Source: Mesoplasma photuris ATCC 49581 (GTDB lineage: Bacteria; Bacillota_I; Bacilli_A; Mycoplasmatales; Mycoplasmataceae). Taken from it: a DNA stretch of 64,000 bases. The DNA lies in contig NZ_JNJI01000006.1 in assembly GCF_000702725.1 (NCBI RefSeq), forward strand, positions 1 to 64,000, given 5' to 3'. Positions 57,049-64,000 of the stretch are shown in pieces (the stretch's first letter is position 1; each line of letters opens with the position of its first letter). Position numbers and translations under genes: made by a program. Below the pieces are notes generated by a model. That model was not told where the DNA came from and did no database searches. It saw nothing but the letters and a program-made list of their open reading frames with translations.

Positions 57049-59883
57049 TTATAGTCACTTTTTATAAATTTTAATGAATAGCATTTTAACAGTTTGTGCC
57101 ACCAAACAATAAGCACTAATTATACCAACCACGATTGGAATGTAAATTAGTGAAGGCTGGGCAAATCTGAAAATAGATCCTATTGGTTCAATATATGGTA
57201 TTAAGAAAGCAACTAACATTATGATTCCTCCAATTAAGAAAATTGGTCATGGTGATCTAGATTTTATAAATGGTAATTTTTCAGTTCTTAAAATATGGAA
57301 TATAATTGTTTGAGAAATTAATCCCACAATAAATCATGATCCTTGGAAAATAGATTGTGCTAAGTCTTTTGCATCAACTCCAATTTCTGGATTAATACCC
57401 ACCAATAGGCTTGCATCATTATTATTGTATGCTTGAACTGTACCTAAACCTCAACCAACAATAACAAAGGTAATGATGTCAAAAATTGAACTGACTGGAC
57501 CATTTATTAATGCAAAAGGCACGAACTCTTTAGAGTTTCATTTTTGTGGTTTTTGAATAAATGTATCATCAACCCTATCCATTACAGAAACAAATTGAGA
57601 AAAATCGTAAATTAAATTTTGTAATAGCAGCTGTGATGGTAGCATTGGTAAAAATGGTAAAAATGCTGCAACTAACAACATTGATAATGCATTACCAAAA
57701 TTTGATGAGAAAGTTATTTTTGCATATTTTAAAATATTTCCAAAAATCATTCTTCCTTCAATAATCCCTTTTTCTAAAACAAGTAATGATTTTTCTAAAA
57801 GAATAATATCTGAAGCATCCTTTGCAATATCTGTGGCATTTTGAACTGAAATAGCAACATCAGATTGTCTAAGAACAGGAGCATCATTAATACCATCTCC
57901 CATATAACCAACTGAATGACCATTAGATTTTAAAACTTGAATGATTCTAACTTTTTGTAATGGATTCAATTTAACAAAGATGTTATTTTTTTCAACAATG
58001 CGTTTTAGCTCTTGTTCGCTAGCGTTTTCAATTTCTGAACCAGTAACTAAACCGGTGATATCTAAATTAACCATTTTACAAATAGCACGAGTAACCGGTT
58101 CGTTGTCCCCTGTTAATATTTTTAAATCTACACCATATTTTTTTAATAAAGATATCATTTTAGCTGATGATGGTTTTGGTGTATCTAAAAATGATGCAAA
58201 ACCATAAAATATCAATTCTGATTCATCTTCAACTTTAAAAACTGTTTGATTATCTTCAACAGGTTTATAAGCAATTCCTAGAACTCTCTTACCTTCTTCG
58301 TTTGCTTTTTCAAAATAGGCTTCGATTTGACGTCTCAATTCATCATTAATTTCTACAACTTTTCCTTTATAAAATACTCTATTTGATGAATTCATGATTT
58401 CTTCAGCAGAACCCTTCGTGATCATAATTCTACCCTCTACTTCAGAATCAATCACAAGTGTTAATTTTCTTCTGTTGAAATCAAATGGTATTTCATCTAC
58501 TTTAGAAAATTTATCAGTTTTATTAAAATCGAAATTATTTTTAGTAACATAATCTAAAACAGCTTTATCCATCGGATTTCTCAATCCCGTTTGGAAGTAA
58601 GAATTCATATATAATAATTTAATTAATTTATCGTCTTTTTTCTTATCAACACTTAAATATTCAACTAAATCAATTTTATCGTTTGTAAGTGTTCCTGTTT
58701 TGTCTGTACATAAAATATCGATTGCACCTAGTGCTTGAACAGCTTCAAGTTCTTTCACAACAACTTTGTTTTTAGCCATTCTACGTGATCCTCTTGAAAG
58801 GTTAATGTTCACTATCATCGGAAGCATTTCTGGTGTTAAACCAACTCCTACAGCTGCCGCAAAAATTAAACCTCCTACTCAAGGACTAATTGCGTCGTTT
58901 TTTAGTTCGTTATTTGTAAGTGATGCAACAATGTAAATGATTGGAACCATCATTAACATGAATATTAATAATATTCTAGTAACTGATTTAATACCTTTAG
59001 TAAATGAGCTCTCCGGTCTTTTTTGCATAATAGTTTTACTAATTGTTGCAAAATAAGTATCATTGGATGTAGCGATTACAATTGCAATTGCTCCCCCAGA
59101 AACAACCGATGTCCCTGTGTAACAAATATTTTCTAAATCAAGAATATTATCAGTATTATTAGAATTATATGCGTGCTTTTCAACTGGCAAAGATTCACCA
59201 GTTAAAGAAGATTGATTGATAAATAAGTCTGTTGAAAGAATAATTCTAACATCAGCTGGTACCATATCTCCACTTGAAAGATATACTAAATCTCCAGGAA
59301 CCAATTGCTTAACATCGATTTCTTCTCCAAGTTTAATTAAATTTAATTGATTTTGTTTTTCAACTTTTTTATATTCTATTAATTTTTCATCATTTTGATG
59401 ACGAATAATATTTGTTGTAGTTTTAACAATTGAACTAATTTTTTTAGTACTAAAGAATGATTTAATTACTTGAATATATGAAATTGTTCCTGAAATTAAT
59501 ACCATTGCTGATGTTATAACAATTCCCGCTATTTCAAATGGTGATGTTGAAGCATCTCAAACAGGATTGAATGATCAATCACTAAATTGAGCTGTCAAAT
59601 AACTAAATAAATTAAAAAATGTTATTGCTATCAAAATTAAATTAAACGCATTAAAATAGCTCTTTACAAACTCTCCAAATCAATTAAAATTTACTTTTTG
59701 GATTTCATTTGTTCCAAATTTTTCTAAATTATCTCTGAATTGTTCGTCTGTTAGTCCAAAATATTCAATACCAAAATGATTTAAAATTTCATTTTGGTCA
59801 TATTTTGACATATTCATAATCATTTGTTCATTATTAAATGATAATTTTTTTATTCTAGATTTTTTGATTCTAGTTTTTTTCAT
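57049..59883 (-). CDS. mgtA: magnesium-type P-ATPase
   Basis: This 944-residue P-type ATPase fits the P3B (MgtA) subfamily, which imports Mg2+. The actuator domain has SSLTGESLPVEK, the phosphorylation site is CTDKTGTLTND, nucleotide binding KGSAEEI and the hinge GDGINDAPVLRQSDVAISV, typical of MgtA in its VQNATDIAKDASDIILLEKSL sequence. About ten membrane segments. The start has AGAAGGAG upstream. A 34-codon ORF lies 40 bases upstream. Two TGA Trp codons occur near 57538 and 58878. Confidence 0.92.
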
Positions 59884-59923
59884 ATGTATCCACTCCTTCT
59901 ATAAATAAGGAATTTAAACTAAA

Positions 59924-60028
59924 CTAAAAAGCTCTGTTGTCAGAAGCGATTATTACAGCATAGTTAAATTCTGTTTTGTTAATATAAACGGACTCAGGAT
60001 TGTCATCTAAAACGTTAATTTTAGCCAT
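59924..60028 (-). CDS. small ORF, candidate mgtA leader peptide
   Basis: This 34-residue ORF has an excellent ribosome site (GAGGTGG, 5 bases before ATG) and a clear -10 box just upstream, and ends 40 bases before mgtA. After a basic start the sequence contains VLDDNPESV, an acidic run broken by Pro. Acidic-Pro segments in the mgtA leader peptide of enterobacteria destabilise translating ribosomes at low Mg2+. A similar control here is an inference. It is not homologous to a protein I recognise and could also be an independent small protein. Confidence 0.6.
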   Translation of the reverse strand: MAKINVLDDNPESVYINKTEFNYAVIIASDNRAF

Positions 60029-60054
60029 AATAACCACCTCTTTCTATCTTATAA

Positions 60055-60060
60055 ATTATA
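60055..60060 (-). promoter_or_regulatory. -10 box of mgtA leader transcript
   Basis: A consensus TATAAT on the minus strand lies 27 bases upstream of the small ORF start. The -35 region is weak (TTTTAA at the expected place). The 5' leader before the ORF would be about 20 bases. Confidence 0.55.
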
Positions 60061-60095
60061 CTTCATTTAATTATCTATTAAAACTCAAAAATAAA

Positions 60096-60116
60096 AAAAG
60101 ACCTTTTGGGTCTTTT
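60096..60116 (-). terminator. terminator of tpiA-HAD-gpmI operon
   Basis: AAAAGACC-TTTTG-GGTCTTTT just after the gpmI stop with a T-run on the minus strand. Confidence 0.85.
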
Positions 60117-60118
60117 AA

Positions 60119-61711
60119 TTATTTCTTAATCATTGAAGGTTGAGTCATTTCAGTTGGAATTTCTAATCCCATAATTTCTAAAATTGTTGGTGCAATGTTT
60201 GCAATTGCAGCGTCTTGCTCAACTAATTTAATTGATGAATCAGTAACAATAATTGGCACAAGAGAAGTTGTGTGTTTTTTGTTTGGATTTCCTTCTTCAT
60301 CTAACATAATTTCAGCATTACCATGATCTGCAGTAATAACCATAACTCCATTATGCTTAATTACAAATTCATCGTGAATTCTTTTTAATTGTTCATCTAA
60401 AACTTTTACAGCTTTAACAGTTGCTTCATTATTACCAGTGTGCCCAACCATGTCACAATTTGCAAAGTTTAATACAATTAAGTCAAATTCATCTTTTTGA
60501 ACTTCTTCTAATAATTTATCTGTTATTTCTACAGCTGCCATTTCTGGTTTTAAATCATATGTAGCAACTTTAGGAGATGATATTAAATCAATACTTGCCC
60601 CTGGTAAAGAAACTTCTTCAGGTGTGGCAATACCATTTTTAAAGTAATCATTTCCACCATCAAAGAAGAAAGTAACGTGAGCAATTTTTTCAGTTTCAGC
60701 AATTCTTAATTGCTTTAAACCTAAACTAGAAATGTATTCTCCTAATGTATTTGTTAATGGATTTGATGGATATGCAATTAAAGGAGATTTAACTGAATCA
60801 GCATATTTCATTAAAGAAACAAATCGAATTTTATCTCCTAAAAATGGAAGAGTTTCATATTCTTTTGTTGATCATGAAGCATATCCTTTGTTTGTCATAA
60901 CTGAAGCCATTTGAATTGCACGATCAGGACGGAAATTACAAAAAATCATAGCATCATTTTCTTTTAAATTTCCATTTACATCTAATTCATTAAACGCTGG
61001 TTCAATCATTTCATCATCTTTACCTAAAGCATATTGAGCATCAATGTAAGCTAGTGGATCTGAGAAAGATTTTACATCTTTTCTTGTTACGATGGCTTTG
61101 TATGATTCTGCAGTACGTTCAAATCTTTTATCACGATCCATTGCAAAATAACGACCATTAATTGATGAAATTATTCCAACTCCATTATTATTTTTAATCT
61201 CATCTAATAAAGTTTGGATATATCCTTTAACAACAGTTGGAGCTGTATCTCTACCATCTGTAATTAAATCAAATTTAATATTTTTAAGACCAAAATTAAC
61301 TGCAGCTTTATAAATTGCAATCATGTGGTTCATGTGAGCATGAACACCACCATCTGAAAATAACCCCATTAAATGTAGTGCGCTATTTTTTTCTAAAACT
61401 TCATTGAAAGTAGCAACCAATTCTTCGTTTTTAGCAATATCATTAGTTTTAACTTCTCTATTTAGTTTTACTAAAGATTCAAAGTTAATTCTTCCTGCTC
61501 CCAAGTGAATGTGACCTACTTCTGAGTTTCCCATTTGTCCATCAGGTAATCCAACTCATTCACCTGAAGCATGAGCTTTAACATGTGGATATTTTTCTAG
61601 CATTTCTGCAACAAATGTCATATGAGCATTATCAACAGCATTACCTGCTCCTGCTTTTTCAATTCCTCAACCATCTAAAATAGTTAAAATAACTGGTTTT
61701 TTAGTTTTCAT
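60119..61711 (-). CDS. gpmI: cofactor-independent phosphoglycerate mutase
   Basis: iPGM (530 residues) interconverts 3- and 2-phosphoglycerate using two Mn2+. The nucleophile Ser63 is in MGNSEVGHIHLGAGR. The metal ligands are in TILDGWG, NFANCDMVGHTGN and ITADHGNAE. GRDTAP and INGRYFAMDRD are typical. In the first motif, His replaces the usual Asn before LGAGR. It is the last gene of the tpiA-HAD-gpmI operon. Confidence 0.96.
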
Positions 61712-61720
61712 ATTTCTCTC

Positions 61721-62545
61721 CTATTTTTTTAATAAATAATTTTCGACTAAATATTTAATTGCTCCGTCATCACTATTTATATCAATATATAAATCAGCAA
61801 TTTCTTTAATTGGATCAACAGAGTTTTTCAGTGCTACTCCAACTCCAGTATATTCAATCATTGAAAAATCATTCATTCCATCACCAACAGACATAATATT
61901 ATCTTTTGTGATTTTTAATTTTTCTTCAAATCATTTAATAGCAAACTTTTTGTTTACATCTTTTTTATTTATTTCTAATATTTCACCATTATTTGTAGCA
62001 ACTTCTAAACCTAAATCTTTTAATTCTTTCATAAATTCAGGGTTAGCATTAAATGCTAAAAATTTGTAAAAGTCATCTTTAAAAGTATCTTTAACATCAT
62101 TGTAATTAATCATTTCACCATCAAAGAAATTAGTTTCTCCATGATAAATTTTTTTATTATCAGAAACGACATTTAAAACAGAACGATTCATATCTGTTGA
62201 ATATCCTCAAATAATAATATTTGCATACTTCTCTTGGTTAGCTAATTCAAATATTTTTCTAGCTAAAACATTATCGATTGGTGCCTCTGATAAGATTTTT
62301 TTATTTTTTAAGTCATAAATACATGAACCGTTGAATGCTCCCATAAAAGAGTTTTCACCTAATAAACCATTTTCTTCAATTTGGTTCATTTTAGACAAAA
62401 CAGGTCTACCAGTAACAAAAGCTACTTGAGTTCCCTGTTTTATTAATTCTTTTAAAGGTTCAACATTAGCTTCAACAACCGTTCCCATTTTATAGTAACT
62501 AGTTCCGTCCATATCTAAAACTAATAATTTGATATCTTTATTCAT
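61721..62545 (-). CDS. HAD phosphatase, Cof type
   Basis: This 274-residue Cof-type HAD hydrolase has motif I LDMDGTSYY (Asp11, Asp13), motif II FVTGRP and the final SVGDGMNDFSM (metal-binding acids). Substrate unknown. It sits between tpiA and gpmI in one operon, which suggests a house-cleaning role toward phosphorylated glycolytic side products. This is inference only. It differs clearly from the other Cof protein at the start of the window. Confidence 0.88.
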
Positions 62546-62549
62546 TAAA

Positions 62550-63296
62550 TTATTTATTGTAGTTTACTAATGCTAAGTAATCTTTTGATAATAATGAAGC
62601 TCCACCAACTAATGCTCCATCGATGTTTGGCATTGACATTAATTCTTTGATGTTATCTGGTTTTACTGATCCACCATATTGAATTGAAATTTGATCAGCT
62701 GTTGCTTGATCATAAATTTTTGCTAAGTTTTCACGAATTGCTTTACATACTACTTCAGCATCTTGAGATGTAGCAGTTTTACCTGTTCCAATAGCTCAAA
62801 TTGGTTCATAAGCAATAATAGTTTTGATTGCATCTTCTTTTGAAATTCCTGCATATGCCTTTTCAATTTGATTATTTACAAATGAAACTGTTTTTCCAGC
62901 TTCTTTAGTTTCTAAAGTTTCACCACAACATACTAATGGAGTCATGTTAGCAGCTAAAATCGCTTTAGCTTTTAGGTTAACTGTGTTATCAGTTTCACCA
63001 AACATTTCTCTTCTTTCTGAGTGACCAATAATTACAAATTCAACACCTAATTCTTTTAACATTTCAATTGAAATTTCACCAGTAAATGCTCCATTTTTTT
63101 CAAAGTGTACATTTTGCGCTGCAATTTTAACATTTTTTGATAATTTTAATCCTGTTGATAAAGCTGTAAAAGGTAATCCTAGTCCAGCAACAACTTCTGT
63201 ATTGTTAGCTTGTGCATCAACAACTGATAAAAACTCTTCAACAGCTGCATTTGTACCATTCATTTTTCAATTTCCAAAAATAACTTTTTTTCTCAT
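62550..63296 (-). CDS. tpiA: triosephosphate isomerase
   Basis: TpiA (248 residues) interconverts dihydroxyacetone phosphate and glyceraldehyde-3-phosphate. The N-terminal FGNWKMNG holds the catalytic Lys/Asn, His is in [13 protein letters not shown], Glu in AYEPIWAIGTGK, and the phosphate loop is YGGSVKPDN ... GALVGGASL. First gene of its operon. An AGAGAGG site lies 13 bases upstream, a little far. Confidence 0.97.
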
Positions 63297-63393
63297 ATTT
63301 TAAATTTACCTCTCTTAAGTAATACCATTAAATTATATAACTTATTGGGTATTTTTTCTATTGAAATAAGTGGTTATGAGCAAAATAAATAAA

Positions 63394-63415
63394 AAAAGCA
63401 ACCATAAGGTTGCTT
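63394..63415 (-). terminator. terminator of tRNA cluster
   Basis: AAGCAACC-ATAA-GGTTGCTT stem after tRNA-Phe, T-run on the minus strand. It ends the tRNA operon that enters from the right edge. Confidence 0.85.
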
Positions 63416-63432
63416 GAAATTTTTGTTCTAAA

Positions 63433-63508
63433 TGGTGGTCGTGGACGGAGTTGAACCGCCGACACGCAGAGCTTCAATCTGCTGCTCTACCAACTGAGCT
63501 ACACGACC
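63433..63508 (-). tRNA. tRNA-Phe (GAA)
   Basis: 76-base cloverleaf with acceptor GGTCGTG/CACGACC, anticodon loop TTGAAGC (GAA), T-loop GTTCAACTC and encoded CCA. Confidence 0.96.
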
Positions 63509-63513
63509 AATAA

Positions 63514-63590
63514 TGGCGACCCCAACGAGACTCGAACTCGTGATCTCCTCCGTGACAGGGAGGCGCGATAACCAACTTCGCTATGGGGCC
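63514..63590 (-). tRNA. tRNA-Asp (GTC)
   Basis: 77-base cloverleaf, acceptor GGCCCCA/TGGGGTC with a G-U pair at position 2, anticodon loop CTGTCAC (GTC), discriminator G and encoded CCA. Separated from tRNA-Phe by 5 bases. Confidence 0.96.
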
Positions 63591-63593
63591 AAA

Positions 63594-63669
<76 letters not shown>

Positions 63670-63690
63670 TACCTTTTAAGTTTTTAATAA

Positions 63691-63783
63691 TGGCGGAAGA
63701 TGAGGGATTCGAACCCCCGCTCGGGTTTCCCCGACTCTCGGTTTTCAAGACCGATCCCTTCAGCCGGACTTGGGTAATCTTCC
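63691..63783 (-). tRNA. tRNA-Ser (TGA)
   Basis: 93-base cloverleaf with acceptor GGAAGAT/ATCTTCC, anticodon loop CTTGAAA (anticodon TGA, reads UCN codons), long variable arm and encoded CCA. Confidence 0.95.
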
Positions 63784-63830
63784 GTGATTGTTTTGTCCGT
63801 CATAATCAACCGCATATTTTGTGTTCATCA

Positions 63831-63907
63831 TGGTGGACCTTATTGGACTTGAACCAATGACCGTCCGGTTATGAGCCGGATGCTCTAACCAACTGAGCTA
63901 AAGGTCC
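63831..63907 (-). tRNA. tRNA-Ile2 (CAT, lysidine-type)
   Basis: 77-base cloverleaf with anticodon CAT in loop CTCATAA. The acceptor GGACCTT/AAGGTCC and body resemble the Ile2 tRNA of Firmicutes, in which C34 is changed to lysidine by TilS to read AUA. Distinct from the other two CAT tRNAs here. The assignment is by resemblance, not by test. Confidence 0.75.
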
Positions 63908-63916
63908 TTATAAAAA

Positions 63917-63993
63917 TGGTAGCGGGAGTGAGACTTGAACTCACGACCTTTCGGGTATGAACCGAACGCTCTAACCAACTGAGCTACCTCGCC
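63917..63993 (-). tRNA. elongator tRNA-Met (CAT)
   Basis: 77-base cloverleaf with anticodon loop TTCATAC, as in Bacillus and Mycoplasma elongator Met tRNA. The acceptor stem has G1-U72 and an A5-C68 mismatch, where relatives have G-C. CCA is encoded. The cluster continues beyond the window. Confidence 0.85.
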
Positions 63994-64000
63994 ATAAATA

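Noticed and set aside
59884-60054. M-box magnesium riboswitch upstream of mgtA
   Set aside because: The space is filled by a translated-looking ORF with a strong ribosome site, and I see none of the M-box conserved sequence blocks or a terminator before mgtA.

Overview
The window is a 64 kb piece of a low-GC mollicute chromosome that uses genetic code 4. Nearly every gene contains in-frame TGA codons at conserved tryptophan positions, while TGG is rare (seen at 1972-1974, 24657-24659 and 55324-55326). Gene content (PepV-type dipeptidase, PTS enzyme I and EIIA, complete lower glycolysis, an Opp transporter with enlarged ATPases, zinc-type ProRS, a T-box on thrS) and the tRNA sequences point to the Spiroplasma/Entomoplasma/Mesoplasma group. 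The genus is an inference. The window opens with a run of 14 C, which looks like a contig end.

Layout: 1-4.3 kb holds pepV, a membrane J-domain protein, a HAD phosphatase and the rplU-prp-rpmA ribosomal operon behind a probable L21 leader. 4.3-10.6 kb holds a bacteriocin-like small peptide, rsmI, greA, uvrC and ftsK. 10.6-19.4 kb is one oppBCDFA operon preceded by a possible 25-codon leader ORF. 19.5-32 kb is dominated by membrane proteins (a YwaF-like protein, an amino-acid permease, an FNT-type channel, a TDT-family transporter, PAP2 phosphatases), together with an RNase J whose active site is lost, trpS and ldh. 32-34 kb is the infC-rpmI-rplT operon with an L20-type leader and an unusually long L20. 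34-49 kb carries ptsI-crr, thrS with its T-box, divergent coaD/coaX, pfkA-pyk, an hpt/ruvX/PAP2 operon, eno, a nitroreductase and typA. 49-57 kb has lepA, a hydrolase, rnhA, proS, an unrecognised protein, tRNA-Ser and tsaE-tsaB. 57-63 kb has an MgtA-type ATPase preceded by a 34-codon ORF, then tpiA-HAD-gpmI. The end is a six-gene tRNA cluster that runs off the window.

Functional picture: sugar is phosphorylated via ptsI/crr and passes through pfkA, tpiA, gpmI, eno and pyk to lactate (ldh). The FNT and TDT transporters may export organic acids. Peptides enter by Opp and are cut by PepV. Translation is covered by ribosomal proteins, IF-3, three tRNA synthetases, tsaB/tsaE, lepA and typA.

No phage, insertion sequence, CRISPR array or rRNA was found. 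The most interesting non-housekeeping signals are the short ORFs in front of mgtA and oppB, the bacteriocin-like peptide, the hairpin-rich leader of the FNT gene, the degenerate RNase J and the 160-residue tail on L20.
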